A stretch of 64,000 nt of DNA from Paracoccaceae bacterium (GTDB lineage: Bacteria > Pseudomonadota > Alphaproteobacteria > Rhodobacterales > Rhodobacteraceae). Positions 1-8,641 of the stretch are shown piece by piece. The stretch lies in contig JACKKJ010000005.1 of the NCBI GenBank assembly GCA_024236495.1, forward strand, positions 120,254 to 184,253, given 5' to 3'. How positions within the stretch are numbered: the stretch's first letter is position 1; each line of letters starts with the position of its first letter. The translations under genes were made by a program, and so were the position numbers. The notes beneath the pieces were generated by a model. It worked only from the letters and a program-made list of their open reading frames with translations. It did no database searches and was not told the origin of the DNA.

Positions 1-319
1 TGCCTTCGCCGACCGATTTCATGACCTTCAGGTTGATCCCCAGAAGGTCGTCGCGGCTCATGCCGGGCTTGCGCGGCACGCCGGCGGTCACGATGCAAAC
101 ATCGGCGCCTGCAATGTCTTCGTAGGAATTCGTGCCCTTGAAGGACCCGTCGAAGCCCTCGGAGGGGCCGCTTTCGGCGATGTCGAGCGCCTTGCCCTGC
201 GGCGTGCCTTCGGCGATGTCGAATAGGACGACATCCCCAAGTTCCTTCATCGCGGCAAGATGGGCGAGCGTTCCGCCGATCTGTCCCGCGCCGATGAGCG
301 CGATCTTCGGTCTGGCCAT
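1..319 (-). CDS. mdh: Malate dehydrogenase, N-terminal part (cut by window edge)
   Basis: Partial gene: only the first 106 codons are inside the window and the rest lies to the left. The protein starts MARPKIALIGAGQIGGTLAH, the Rossmann NAD-binding glycine motif of LDH-like malate dehydrogenases, and later shows VTAGVPRKPGMSRDDLL, the substrate-loop region where an Arg is placed for malate/oxaloacetate. It should interconvert malate and oxaloacetate with NAD in the cytoplasm. A GGAG ribosome site sits just before the ATG. It lies divergent from the TauE-like gene and next to malyl-CoA thioesterase, which makes malate, so the linkage makes metabolic sense. Confidence 0.95.
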   Translation of the reverse strand, partial: MARPKIALIGAGQIGGTLAHLAAMKELGDVVLFDIAEGTPQGKALDIAESGPSEGFDGSFKGTNSYEDIAGADVCIVTAGVPRKPGMSRDDLLGINLKVMKSVGEG

Positions 320-456
320 GGTGGATCTCCGGCTCCAGTGGAATGACGCGGCCTTGGGTAACGGCAACCGGCCTTTCGCGCAAGCCCGCTGCGGCGCGGC
401 ATCAAGGCTGCGCTTTCTCCGGACCGGCGGTATTGATAGGAAAGCGACGTGCCGCG

Positions 457-1209
457 ATGGGGGAACGGGTGGAGGGAATCGGTTTTTGGGTCCTTGCCTT
501 GGCCGCCTCGTGTTTCGTCGGGCTGTCCAAGGGCGGGCTTCCGGCGGTGGGGATGCTGGGCGTTCCGGTCCTGTCGCTGGTCATTTCGCCGGTGACGGCG
601 GCGGGGCTTTTGCTGCCCGTCTACGTCGTGTCCGACATGTTCGGCCTTTGGGCCTATCGCCGTGCCGTCGATCGGAGGGTTCTGGCGATCATGATCCCGG
701 CGACGACGTTGGGGATCGCGATGGGCTGGGCGACGGCCGCGATGGTACCGGAACGCGCCGTCACCGGGCTGGTCGGTCTGATCGGGGCGGCGTTCGCGCT
801 GAACATCATTCTGCGCGGCACCCCGCAGGGTCCGGCGCGCGCGGCCAGGGTGGCCCCCGGGCTGTTCTGGGGCGCGCTGACCGGGTTCACGAGCTTCGTG
901 AGTCACGCCGGGGCGCCGCCCTATCAGGTCTATGTCCTGCCGCTGAAGCTTGAAAAGATGGTCTTCGCAGGCACTTCGACGGTGCTTTTCGCCTATGTCA
1001 ACGCGGCCAAGCTGGCGCCCTACTGGGCGCTGGGCCAGTTGTCGGCGGCCAATCTGAAGGTCGCCGCCGTGCTGATGGTCCCGGCGTCGATCGCGGTGCT
1101 TGCGGGCGTGCGGCTGGTCAGGATCATTCCGACCGTGCTGTTCTTCCGGTTCGTCACCTGGGCGTTGCTGGCGGTGTCGCTGAAGCTCCTTTGGGATGCG
1201 GCGGCCTGA
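457..1209 (+). CDS. TauE/SafE family membrane permease (sulfite/anion exporter family)
   Basis: 250-residue hydrophobic protein with about eight membrane segments. The N-terminal half carries the family hallmark FVGLSKGGLPAVGMLGVPVL (a glycine-rich re-entrant stretch) and a second such stretch GFTSFVSHAGAPPYQVYVLP starts the second half, the internal duplication typical of TauE/SafE. The family exports small organic acids or sulfur anions; the substrate is unknown here. The ATG at 457 was chosen because the membrane domain starts soon after it and an AGGAAAG lies upstream; the longer in-frame start would add 38 unlikely residues. Its position between mdh and the ethylmalonyl-CoA genes gives no direct substrate clue. 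Confidence 0.88.
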   Translation: MGERVEGIGFWVLALAASCFVGLSKGGLPAVGMLGVPVLSLVISPVTAAGLLLPVYVVSDMFGLWAYRRAVDRRVLAIMIPATTLGIAMGWATAAMVPERAVTGLVGLIGAAFALNIILRGTPQGPARAARVAPGLFWGALTGFTSFVSHAGAPPYQVYVLPLKLEKMVFAGTSTVLFAYVNAAKLAPYWALGQLSAANLKVAAVLMVPASIAVLAGVRLVRIIPTVLFFRFVTWALLAVSLKLLWDAAA

Positions 1210-1366
1210 CGGGGCGCCGCCCCTTTGCCTGCGGGGCCGCAACGGCCGCAAGTCTTGTTGCGCCGGGATCAGGCGCCTGTGCCGGCAGGTCGCCACGGGC
1301 CGCGGCCGCCAGCAGGATCAGGCCTGCAAACCCGAGCGAAAGGGCGAAAAGCTGTCGTTCCATCAT
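1154..1366 (-). CDS. Small secreted or membrane-anchored Pro/Arg-rich protein, unrecognised
   Basis: A 70-residue ORF beginning MMERQLFALSLGFAGLILLA, which looks like an uncleaved signal or single membrane helix, followed by a low-complexity Ala/Pro/Arg/Lys tail ending PPATPR. A strong GGAGG ribosome site five bases before the first ATG supports translation. It overlaps the 3' end of the convergent TauE gene by about 55 bases. The tail looks degenerate, so it may be the remnant of a longer periplasmic protein whose N-terminus alone is conserved. No function can be assigned. Confidence 0.5.
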   Translation of the reverse strand: MMERQLFALSLGFAGLILLAAAARGDLPAQAPDPGATRLAAVAAPQAKGRRPVRPPHPKGASATPPATPR

Positions 1367-1598
1367 GCGAGCCTCCAAGATGCCCGTTCTTGTGCGGACC
1401 ATCCCGGCGACCTGCGTCGGGGCCGTCCGGAACCGGCTGGGCAAGATTCCGCCAGCAGGTGCGAAACGCCGGTAAATGCACCGGTCAGGGCAGTTTCCCG
1501 GTGCGCGCAGCGAAAAAATTCTGCGTTGCGGCATTTCCGGGGTTGAAGATTGTGCTGAAATCGGCATCCCTGACGCAAGATTCTTGCGAGGTGAAGGC

Positions 1599-2465
1599 AT
1601 GGCTCCGGTAGTCGATCCGCGTGGGCGCCCGTTGCGCTCGGTCCTGTACATCCCCGGCTCGAAGGAACGTGCGCTGGAAAAGGCGCGCGACCTTGCGGCC
1701 GATGCGATCATCTTCGACCTCGAGGACGCGGTCGCGGCCGAGGAAAAGGAGAACGCGCGCGCGATGCTGGCGCAGGCCCTGGCTGCAGGCGGCTATGGAT
1801 CGCGGCTGAAGATCGTGCGCATCAACGGTTTCGACACGCGCTGGGGCCGCGACGACGCGGCGGCGTTCGCCAGGGCGGCGGCCGATGCGATCCTCGTGCC
1901 GAAGGTCGGGACGCCGGCCGATCTGGATGCGGTCGCGGCATTGGTGCCCGACCTGCCGCTCTGGGCGATGATGGAAACGCCCGCTGGCATTCTGAACGCC
2001 GCCGCCATCGCGGCGCACCCGCGCCTTAAGGGGATGGTGATGGGGACCAACGACCTGGCCAAGGATCTGTCGGCCCGCGTCCAGCCCGGGCGCGCGGAAC
2101 TGATCACCGGCCTGCAGCTTTGTCTTCTGGCCGCGCGTTCGCGCGGGCTTGCCATCGTCGACGGGGTCTTCAACGCCTTCAAGGACGAGGCGGGGCTGGC
2201 GGTGGAATGTGAACAGGGGCGCAACATGGGCTTCGACGGCAAGACCCTGATCCATCCCGCGCAGATCGAAACCGCGAACCGCGTCTTCGCGCCGTCCGAG
2301 GCAGAGGTGGATCTGGCGCGGCGCCAGATCGCGGCCTTCGACGCAGCGACAAGCGCGGGGCAGGGCGTGGCGGTCGTGGATGGCCGCATCGTCGAGAACC
2401 TGCATGTCGCGACCGCCCGCGAGGTCCTGGCCCGGGCCGAGGCGATTGCGGCAACCGCGCAATAG
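1599..2465 (+). CDS. mcl2: (3S)-malyl-CoA thioesterase / CitE-like (HpcH/HpaI aldolase superfamily)
   Basis: 288-residue CitE-family TIM barrel. Visible motifs are RSVLYIPGSKERALEKA near the N-terminus, DAIIFDLEDAVAAEEK, the Mg/CoA-site region MMETPAGILNA and GKTLIHPAQIETAN near the C-terminus. The family includes citrate lyase beta, malyl-CoA lyase and malyl-CoA thioesterase. The short length and the context (mdh on one side, mesaconyl-CoA hydratase on the other) match the R. sphaeroides Mcl2 arrangement, where the enzyme hydrolyses (3S)-malyl-CoA to malate, giving apparent malate synthase activity together with Mcl1. Start chosen at the ATG behind GAGGTGAA. A lyase rather than a thioesterase role cannot be excluded from sequence alone. 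Confidence 0.85.
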   Translation: MAPVVDPRGRPLRSVLYIPGSKERALEKARDLAADAIIFDLEDAVAAEEKENARAMLAQALAAGGYGSRLKIVRINGFDTRWGRDDAAAFARAAADAILVPKVGTPADLDAVAALVPDLPLWAMMETPAGILNAAAIAAHPRLKGMVMGTNDLAKDLSARVQPGRAELITGLQLCLLAARSRGLAIVDGVFNAFKDEAGLAVECEQGRNMGFDGKTLIHPAQIETANRVFAPSEAEVDLARRQIAAFDAATSAGQGVAVVDGRIVENLHVATAREVLARAEAIAATAQ

Positions 2466-2501
2466 GCGCAGGCTCCGCCCCGGTCATCTGGAGATTCGTC
2501 C

Positions 2502-3059
2502 ATGGATATTCTGATCCTTGGGCTCCTGCTGTGGAGCCTGCCCCATCTTCTCAAGCGGATCGCCCCGGGCTTGCGGGGGCGACTGGGCGACGTGCCCGGC
2601 AAGATGCTTGTCACCGTTCTTTCGCTCGCGGCGATCGCGCTGATGGTGATCGGCTACCGACGGGCCGAGGTCGTCCCGCTTTATACGCCGCTGCCGGGCA
2701 TCGGACATCTGAACAACCTGTTGATGCTGATTGCGATCTTCCTTCTGGGTATGGGGCATTCGCGCGGCATGTTGCGCGCGAAGCTGCGCCACCCGATGCT
2801 GACGGGGGTCATCGTCTGGGCGGTCGCGCATCTTCTTGTCAATGGCGATCTGGCGTCGCTTGTCCTGTTCGGCGGACTTGGCCTTTGGGCGGTCCTGTCG
2901 ATGGTGCTGATCAATGCCCGGGAAAGCTGGCAGCGCCCCGCGCCGGGCGCGCCACGGGGCGATCTGATCAATCTGGCGGTCACGCTGGTTCTATACGGCC
3001 TGATCGCGGGCGTTCACATCTGGCTTGGCTACAACCCCTTTGCGGGCACCTACGGCTGA
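2502..3059 (+). CDS. NnrU family integral membrane protein
   Basis: 185-residue protein with five to six predicted membrane helices. It starts MDILILGLLLWSLPHLLKRI and contains the NnrU-like elements HLLVNGDLASLVLFGGLG and the C-terminal VHIWLGYNPFAG. NnrU was first linked to nitric oxide/nitrite metabolism, but many homologues sit outside denitrification clusters and their role is unknown. Here it lies 36 bases after the malyl-CoA thioesterase and 22 bases before mch, so the three are probably one operon. A GGAG precedes the start. Confidence 0.85.
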   Translation: MDILILGLLLWSLPHLLKRIAPGLRGRLGDVPGKMLVTVLSLAAIALMVIGYRRAEVVPLYTPLPGIGHLNNLLMLIAIFLLGMGHSRGMLRAKLRHPMLTGVIVWAVAHLLVNGDLASLVLFGGLGLWAVLSMVLINARESWQRPAPGAPRGDLINLAVTLVLYGLIAGVHIWLGYNPFAGTYG

Positions 3060-3081
3060 GCGGCAACAGGGAGATTTCGGC

Positions 3082-4113
3082 ATGAAGACCAATCCGGGGC
3101 GTTTCTTCGAGGACTACAGGCTGGGCGAGGTCATCGTGCATGCCGTGCCAAGAACGCTTTCGGGGGGGGAAAGGGCGCTGTATCACGCGCTCTATCCGGC
3201 GCGCCACGCCTTGCATTCATCCGATGAATTCGCCCGCGCCTGCGGCCTGCGCGCCGCGCCGATGGACGACCTGATCGCCTTTCACACGGTCTTCGGAAAG
3301 ACGGTGCCCGACATATCGCTGAACGCGGTGGCGAACCTTGGCTATGCCGAAGGGCGCTGGCTTCGGCCGGTCTGGCCGGGCGACACGCTGCGGTCCGAAA
3401 GCACGGTGATCGGACTGAAGGAAAACTCGAACGGGAAGTCTGGCGTGGTCTATGTCCGCACCCGCGGTCTGAACCAGTCCGGCGAACCCGTGCTGGAATA
3501 TGTGCGTTGGGTGATGGTTCGCAAACGCGACCTTGACGCGCCCGCGCCAGGGCCGGTTGTTCCGGAACTGAAGAAAACGGTCGCTGCGGACGATCTGATC
3601 GTGCCTGAAGGGTTGGATTTCTCCAACTACGACTTCGCGCTTGCGGGCGAACGGCACCGCTGGGCAGACTACGTGGTGGGCGAAAAGATCGACCATGTCG
3701 ATGGCGTCACCGTCGAGGAGGCCGAGCACATGCTGGCCACGCGCCTTTGGCAAAACACAGCCAAGGTGCATTTCGACCGGACCCAGCGGGAAGACGGCAA
3801 GCGGCTGATCTATGGCGGGCATGTCATTTCGCTGGCCCGCGCGCTCAGCTTCAACGGATTGGCGAATGCGCAGGTGGTCGTCGGGCTGAACGCCGGAGCC
3901 CATGCGAATCCCTGCTTCTCGGGCGATACGGTGCGCGCCTGGTCCGAGGTTCTGGACAAGGCGCCGACCGCCGCACCCGGTGTCGGCGCGGTTCGCCTGC
4001 GTCTGGTCGCGGTGAAGGACGGCGCCGCCCCGTTTGCGCTGCGCGCGGATGACGGCAAGTATCTGGCGGAGGTGCTGCTGGATCTGGATTACTGGGCGCT
4101 GATGCCGCTTTAG
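3082..4113 (+). CDS. mch: Mesaconyl-CoA hydratase (beta-methylmalyl-CoA dehydratase)
   Basis: 343-residue MaoC-like double hot-dog protein. N-terminal MKTNPGRFFEDYRLGEVIVH and the features NAVANLGYAEGRWLRPVWPG and YGGHVISLARALSFNGL fit mesaconyl-CoA hydratase of the ethylmalonyl-CoA pathway, which interconverts mesaconyl-C1-CoA and (2R,3S)-beta-methylmalyl-CoA. The product is cleaved by malyl-CoA lyase to glyoxylate and propionyl-CoA. The start at 3082 follows GGGAGA; the longer in-frame ATG at 3025 lies inside the NnrU gene. Placement with malyl-CoA thioesterase, Ecm and Ccr in one window strongly supports the pathway assignment. Confidence 0.92.
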   Translation: MKTNPGRFFEDYRLGEVIVHAVPRTLSGGERALYHALYPARHALHSSDEFARACGLRAAPMDDLIAFHTVFGKTVPDISLNAVANLGYAEGRWLRPVWPGDTLRSESTVIGLKENSNGKSGVVYVRTRGLNQSGEPVLEYVRWVMVRKRDLDAPAPGPVVPELKKTVAADDLIVPEGLDFSNYDFALAGERHRWADYVVGEKIDHVDGVTVEEAEHMLATRLWQNTAKVHFDRTQREDGKRLIYGGHVISLARALSFNGLANAQVVVGLNAGAHANPCFSGDTVRAWSEVLDKAPTAAPGVGAVRLRLVAVKDGAAPFALRADDGKYLAEVLLDLDYWALMPL

Positions 4114-4153
4114 CGCGGGCTTTCCTGATCGGGAAAGGATGGTAGGCTGGGTC

Positions 4154-4903
4154 ATGCGTGTCCGACCGTCCCTGTCCGCCCTCTTGGGCCTTGCCTGCAC
4201 CTTTGCGTTCGGAAGCCCCGTCAACGCTTGCGACCTTGCCCTGGCGCTTGCGGTCGACATTTCCGGTTCGGTGGACGAACGCGAGTTCGAGATCCAGATG
4301 CGCGGTCTTGCCGAGGGGCTGCGCGACCCGGAGGTCAGCGAGGCGCTGGTGCGCAACCGGGCGGCGGTGATGCTGGTGCAGTGGACGGGCACGGCGCGGC
4401 AGGCCGTTTCCGTGCCCTGGGTGCGTGTCTCCACCCCCGGCGACCTGACCAGTCTGGCCGACCGGATCGAGGCCACGCCGCGGCTTTGGTCGATCTACTC
4501 AACCGCCATCGGCGAGGCGCTCTTGTTCACGGCGGCGGAATTCTCGCAGGTTGCCGACTGCACGAGGCGGGTGATCGACGTTTCCGGCGACGGCCCGTCG
4601 AACGAAGGGATCGAACCGGCCGACCTGCACGCGGCGCTCGGTCAGGAGGGGATCACCGTCAACGCGCTGGTGATCGAGGAAGGGGTGACGGGGCTGAGGG
4701 ACTACTACCGGCAGAATGTGATCGCCGGGCCGGGGGCCTTCGTCCTTGTCGCGAACAGCTTTCGCGACTATCCGGCCCGCATGCGGGAAAAACTGCGGCG
4801 CGAGACCGAGCGGCAGCTTTCGATGCTTGCGCCGCGGCATTCCGCCTGCCGGGATTGTGTGATCACGCAGTCAAATGGTGTGATCACAAATATGAAAAAC
4901 TGA
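4154..4903 (+). CDS. DUF1194 family secreted protein with von Willebrand A-like fold
   Basis: About 249 residues with a signal peptide (MRVRPSLSALLGLACTFAFG) followed by CDLALALAVDISGSVDEREF, a DxSxS MIDAS metal-site motif typical of vWA domains. Further vWA-like elements are VIDVSGDGPSNEG and, near the C-terminus, CRDC, which may form a disulfide with the mature N-terminal Cys. DUF1194 proteins are common in alphaproteobacteria and have no established function; a periplasmic protein-binding role is the natural guess. The second ATG (4154) is preferred over 4139 because the signal peptide begins there. It lies 41 bases after mch and 110 bases before sdhC. Confidence 0.85.
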   Translation: MRVRPSLSALLGLACTFAFGSPVNACDLALALAVDISGSVDEREFEIQMRGLAEGLRDPEVSEALVRNRAAVMLVQWTGTARQAVSVPWVRVSTPGDLTSLADRIEATPRLWSIYSTAIGEALLFTAAEFSQVADCTRRVIDVSGDGPSNEGIEPADLHAALGQEGITVNALVIEEGVTGLRDYYRQNVIAGPGAFVLVANSFRDYPARMREKLRRETERQLSMLAPRHSACRDCVITQSNGVITNMKN

Positions 4904-5013
4904 AGGCGTTGGCGTTAACGAGTCGCATTTTTGGCGAAGTCCGGCGTGACTTGACGGATTTTTTCGCTATTCATGACGCAGCAAAAGCGCGAGGCAACCC
5001 GAAAGGACCGACC

Positions 5014-5397
5014 ATGGCAGACGTGAACCGGGGCAATCGGCCGCTTTCCCCGCATCTGCAGATCTATCGCCCGCAATTGACGTCGATCACATCGATCCTG
5101 ACACGGATCACCGGCAACGCCTTGATCGTGGCGACGGCGCTGATCGTCTGGTGGTTGCTGGCGGCTTCGACGAGCGCGGAGTATTTCGCCCTTGCCGACA
5201 CGGTCGTCCGGTCCTGGTTCGGCAAGCTCGTCTTCCTTGGGTCGATCTGGGCGGTCTGGTACCATTTCCTCGCGGGGCTGCGGCATCTTTACTACGACAG
5301 CGGCCGCGGGCTGGATATTCCGACGGCGGAAAAGCTTGGCTGGGCCTGCATCATCGGCTCGGTCGTGCTGACCGTGATCACAGTCATCATTCTCTGA
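5014..5397 (+). CDS. sdhC: Succinate dehydrogenase cytochrome b556 subunit
   Basis: 127-residue membrane anchor subunit with three helices. The N-terminal RPLSPHLQIYRPQLTSITSI is the SdhC quinone-site signature, and WYHFLAGLRHLYYDSGRG in the second half supplies the His that ligates haem b. With SdhD it anchors SdhAB to the inner membrane and passes electrons to ubiquinone. The gene opens the sdh operon; the 110-base gap upstream contains TTGACG at 4951-4956 that could be a -35 box, though no convincing -10 follows at the right distance. GAAAGGA precedes the ATG. Confidence 0.95.
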   Translation: MADVNRGNRPLSPHLQIYRPQLTSITSILTRITGNALIVATALIVWWLLAASTSAEYFALADTVVRSWFGKLVFLGSIWAVWYHFLAGLRHLYYDSGRGLDIPTAEKLGWACIIGSVVLTVITVIIL

Positions 5398-5408
5398 GGG
5401 GGCGGGCG

Positions 5409-5780
5409 ATGAGGTATCTGACCGACCGCAAGCGGGCCGCGGGTCTCGGTTCGGCGAAAAGCGGAACAGAACACTACTGGCACATGCAGGTTTCCTCGGT
5501 GGGGCTTGCGATCCTCGTGCCGCTTTTCATCTTCACCTTCGGTTGCATCCTGGGCGCGCCCTATGAAGAGGTCGTCGCCTATTATGGCCGCCCCTTCCCG
5601 GCGATCGTCGCGGGGCTGACACTGATCGTGGGGCTGACCCATTTCAGAAACGGTGCGCAGGTGATGATCGAGGACTATGCACACGGGCTGGCGCGCAAGG
5701 CGCTGATCGTGGGCACCGTCTGCCTGTCCTACGCGCTGATGGCCACCGGGCTTTTCGCGCTGATCCGGCTCGCGCTCTGA
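5409..5780 (+). CDS. sdhD: Succinate dehydrogenase hydrophobic membrane anchor subunit
   Basis: 123 residues, three membrane helices. The motif GTEHYWHMQVSSVGLAIL near the N-terminus and HFRNGAQVMIEDYAHG in the middle are characteristic; the His of HFRNG and the DYAHG segment lie at the haem/quinone site. It begins 11 bases after sdhC, behind GAGGGGGCG, and is followed nine bases later by sdhA, consistent with one transcript. Confidence 0.95.
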   Translation: MRYLTDRKRAAGLGSAKSGTEHYWHMQVSSVGLAILVPLFIFTFGCILGAPYEEVVAYYGRPFPAIVAGLTLIVGLTHFRNGAQVMIEDYAHGLARKALIVGTVCLSYALMATGLFALIRLAL

Positions 5781-5789
5781 GGAATGACG

Positions 5790-7592
5790 ATGACTGCTTA
5801 TCCTTATGAAGTTCATGAATATGACGTTGTGGTTGTCGGTGCCGGTGGCGCCGGGCTGCGCGCGACGCTCGGCATGGCCGAACAGGGGCTGCGCACCGCC
5901 TGCGTGACCAAGGTCTTTCCGACCCGGTCCCACACCGTCGCCGCGCAGGGTGGCATCGCCGCCAGCCTTGGCAACATGGGCCCCGACAGCTGGCAATGGC
6001 ACATGTACGACACCGTCAAGGGGTCGGACTGGCTGGGCGATACCGACGCGATGGAATACCTCGCGCGGGAGGCGCCGAAGGCGGTCTACGAGCTTGAGCA
6101 TTACGGCGTTCCGTTCAGCCGCACCGAAGAGGGCAAGATCTACCAGCGCCCCTTCGGCGGCCACACGACCGAATTCGGCGAAGGCCCCCCGGTGCAGCGC
6201 ACCTGCGCCGCCGCCGACCGGACCGGTCACGCGATCCTTCACACGCTTTATGGCCAGTCGCTGAAGGAACGGGCGGAGTTCTTCATCGAGTATTTCGCGC
6301 TCGACCTCATCGTCACCGATGGCGCCTGTACCGGGGTCGTGTGCTGGAAGCTTGACGACGGCACGATGCATGTCTTCAACGCGAAGATGGTGGTTCTGGC
6401 GACCGGCGGCTACGGCCGGGCGTATTTCAGTGCGACCAGCGCCCATACCTGCACCGGCGATGGCGGCGGCATGGTGGCGCGCGCGGGGCTGCCGCTTCAG
6501 GACATGGAATTCGTGCAGTTCCACCCGACCGGCATCTATGGCTCGGGCTGCCTGATCACCGAAGGCGCGCGGGGCGAGGGCGGATACCTCACCAACTCCG
6601 AAGGCGAGCGGTTCATGGAACGCTATGCGCCGACCTACAAGGACCTCGCCAGCCGCGATGTCGTCAGCCGCTGCATCACGATCGAGATCCGCGAAGGCCG
6701 CGGGGTGGGCGAACACAAGGACCACATGCACCTGAACCTGTCGCATATCCCGCCCGCGACGCTGCATGAACGCCTTCCCGGCATTTCGGAATCGGCCAAG
6801 ATCTTTGCTGGCGTCGATATCACCAAGGAACCGATCCCGATCCTGCCGACCGTGCACTACAACATGGGCGGCATCCCCACGAACTACTGGGGCGAGGTTC
6901 TGAACCCGACCGCGGACAATCCCGACGCCGTCTTCCCCGGCCTGATGGCCGTGGGCGAGGCGGGCTGCGCCAGCGTCCACGGCGCGAACCGGCTTGGGTC
7001 GAACTCGCTGATCGACCTTGTGGTCTTTGGCCGCGCGGCGGCGATCCGGGCGGGTCAGATCGTCAAGCCGGGCGCGCCCAACGCGCCCGTGAACAAGGCC
7101 GAAGTCGACAAGGCGCTGGACCGTTTCGACGGGTTGCGCAATGCGAATGGCAGCGTCGCGACCGCCGATCTGCGCCTTGAAATGCAAAAGACGATGCAGG
7201 CCGACGCCGCTGTCTTCCGCACCGACAAGACGCTGGCCGAGGGTGTGGAAAAGATGGCCAAAGTCGCCGCCAAGATGGGCGACCTCAAGGTCACCGACCG
7301 CAGCCTGATCTGGAATTCCGACCTGATGGAGACGCTGGAGCTGACCAACCTGATGCCCAACGCGCTGGCCACCATCGTTGGCGCCGAGGCACGGAAGGAA
7401 AGCCGAGGTGCCCATGCGCACGAGGACTATCCCGACCGCGACGACAAGAATTGGCGCAAGCATTCGCTGGCCTGGGTGGATGGGGCGAACGTCCGTCTCG
7501 AATACCGGCCGGTGCATCTGGACCCGCTGACGACCGAGTCGGACGGCGGAATCGAACTGAAGAAGATCGCGCCGAAGGCGAGGGTGTACTGA
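5790..7592 (+). CDS. sdhA: Succinate dehydrogenase flavoprotein subunit
   Basis: 600-residue flavoprotein that oxidises succinate to fumarate. The FAD-binding GAGGAGLRA is at residues 17-25, the covalent-FAD histidine is His48 in TRSHTVAAQGG, the active-site stretch HPTGIYGSGCLITEGARGEG is near residues 244-263, and GEAGCASVHGANRLGSNSL is the C-terminal FAD signature. Length matches the family. Two ATGs (5784, 5790) are possible; 5790 is better spaced from GAGGA. The stop codon TGA overlaps the next start as TGATG. Confidence 0.97.
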   Translation: MTAYPYEVHEYDVVVVGAGGAGLRATLGMAEQGLRTACVTKVFPTRSHTVAAQGGIAASLGNMGPDSWQWHMYDTVKGSDWLGDTDAMEYLAREAPKAVYELEHYGVPFSRTEEGKIYQRPFGGHTTEFGEGPPVQRTCAAADRTGHAILHTLYGQSLKERAEFFIEYFALDLIVTDGACTGVVCWKLDDGTMHVFNAKMVVLATGGYGRAYFSATSAHTCTGDGGGMVARAGLPLQDMEFVQFHPTGIYGSGCLITEGARGEGGYLTNSEGERFMERYAPTYKDLASRDVVSRCITIEIREGRGVGEHKDHMHLNLSHIPPATLHERLPGISESAKIFAGVDITKEPIPILPTVHYNMGGIPTNYWGEVLNPTADNPDAVFPGLMAVGEAGCASVHGANRLGSNSLIDLVVFGRAAAIRAGQIVKPGAPNAPVNKAEVDKALDRFDGLRNANGSVATADLRLEMQKTMQADAAVFRTDKTLAEGVEKMAKVAAKMGDLKVTDRSLIWNSDLMETLELTNLMPNALATIVGAEARKESRGAHAHEDYPDRDDKNWRKHSLAWVDGANVRLEYRPVHLDPLTTESDGGIELKKIAPKARVY

Positions 7593-8110
7593 TGCTGCGC
7601 GCCGCCGCCTTGCCGGGGGGCCTGCTGCTGGCGCTTGCTGCCTGCGACAAGCCGACCGTGCCGGGCGGGCCGATCGCGCTTTGCAGCGCGCAGTCGGGCC
7701 TTTCGCTGCGCGCGGCGAAGGTTCAGGCAGCGGGAAATCACGGTCCTGTCCCGGCGACGGCAGAGGAAGCGGCGACAATCAACGCCTGCCTCGAACGGGC
7801 GGGCGCGCCGGCCATCGCGCGCACCGTGACGGTGGCGGTGCCCACGCCCGAAAGGGAAGGGGCGGGGCTGTTCACGGAAGGTGCGGGCTATCGCGGCTCC
7901 TCGCTGGTCGAGGTGACGATTGCGCCGGCACCCGCCGCCGCGACGACCTATGTGAAACCCGCGACGGGCAAGCTGCCGCTGCCGTCGACTTTCCCGCTTC
8001 TGCCCGGCGACGCCGAATTGTGGCCGACGCTGACGCGGGCCGAGCAGGAACGCGCGCTCATGTTTCTTCAGGACGGCTCCACCATCCGCGCGTCGCTGAG
8101 GACGGATTGA
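7592..8110 (+). CDS. Putative lipoprotein in the sdh operon, unrecognised
   Basis: 172 residues. The N-terminus MLRAAALPGGLLLALAACDK has a lipobox (LAAC, Cys about position 18), so export and lipid anchoring are likely. The mature part contains two more Cys (ALCSAQSG and NACLERAG) and a Pro/Ala-rich linker before a C-terminal LTRAEQERALMFLQDGSTIR. It starts on the sdhA stop codon (TGATG), so translation is probably coupled to sdhA. I do not recognise a named family. The conserved-looking operon position suggests a link to succinate dehydrogenase assembly or simply co-transcription. Confidence 0.75.
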   Translation: MLRAAALPGGLLLALAACDKPTVPGGPIALCSAQSGLSLRAAKVQAAGNHGPVPATAEEAATINACLERAGAPAIARTVTVAVPTPEREGAGLFTEGAGYRGSSLVEVTIAPAPAAATTYVKPATGKLPLPSTFPLLPGDAELWPTLTRAEQERALMFLQDGSTIRASLRTD

Positions 8111-8134
8111 CGACCGGCACAAGACGGAGAAACG

Positions 8135-8641
8135 ATGACTTTCTTGAAACGTATCGGCCACAGGCAGCCCTGTTGGCACCATGCCGAAGCCATGCACATG
8201 TGGCGCGCCGAAATGCGTCCGGAAGCGGCGGCCATGGATGCGGCGGTGAAGTCGGCGCTCGAGGCGCTTGTCGCCGCCGAAGTCGCGAAACTGAGGGGAG
8301 AGATCGCAGCGATGAAACCGGCCATTTCTCATTGGCGCGCCTTCTACACGCTCGACGGCTCCAACCCGCTCTTGCAGTTTGTCGCGTCGCCGACACCGCT
8401 TGGCATCGGTGAAAAGGCCAGGATCGACTGGACGGATTCCTCCGGCGCGCCGCACAAGTACGAAGGCACGGTGACCGCGCACTTTCTTCGAAATGTCGTG
8501 GCGTACGCGCAGACCTCCAACGGGACGATCGGGACGGGGTTCATCGCCGAAGCCGTCATCATGGACAATGTCGCGATCACCAGGGAAGAGGCCGAGGCGC
8601 AGATGATGGCAAGGATCTCAGATGTGCGCGGCGGGCAGTAA
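8135..8641 (+). CDS. Hypothetical protein in the sdh operon
   Basis: 168 residues, no signal peptide. The first 65 residues are helical and Ala/Met/His-rich (two His-Met-Trp type clusters near residues 15-25: HHAEAMHMW); the rest looks like a small beta-rich domain (WRAFYTLDGSNPLLQFVASP, TVTAHFLRNVVAYAQTSNGT, AVIMDNVAITREEAE). GGAG precedes the ATG, 24 bases after the preceding lipoprotein gene, and the 3' end overlaps the next gene by 20 bases. No family recognised; its place between sdhA and sdhB is the main clue. Confidence 0.7.
   Translation: MTFLKRIGHRQPCWHHAEAMHMWRAEMRPEAAAMDAAVKSALEALVAAEVAKLRGEIAAMKPAISHWRAFYTLDGSNPLLQFVASPTPLGIGEKARIDWTDSSGAPHKYEGTVTAHFLRNVVAYAQTSNGTIGTGFIAEAVIMDNVAITREEAEAQMMARISDVRGGQ

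Noticed and set aside
247..1296. Long minus-strand open frame opposite the TauE-like gene
   Set aside because: Arg/Gln/His-rich composition typical of antisense shadow in high-GC DNA, no ribosome site, and the plus-strand frame encodes a clear membrane protein.
4951..4980. TTGACG and downstream AT-rich bases as an sdh promoter
   Set aside because: No acceptable -10 hexamer at 16-18 bp; mentioned only in the sdhC entry.
5292..7778. 828-codon minus-strand open frame opposite sdhD and sdhA
   Set aside because: It mirrors the codon structure of sdhA; the protein is low-complexity and resembles no family, while the plus strand encodes full-length SdhA.
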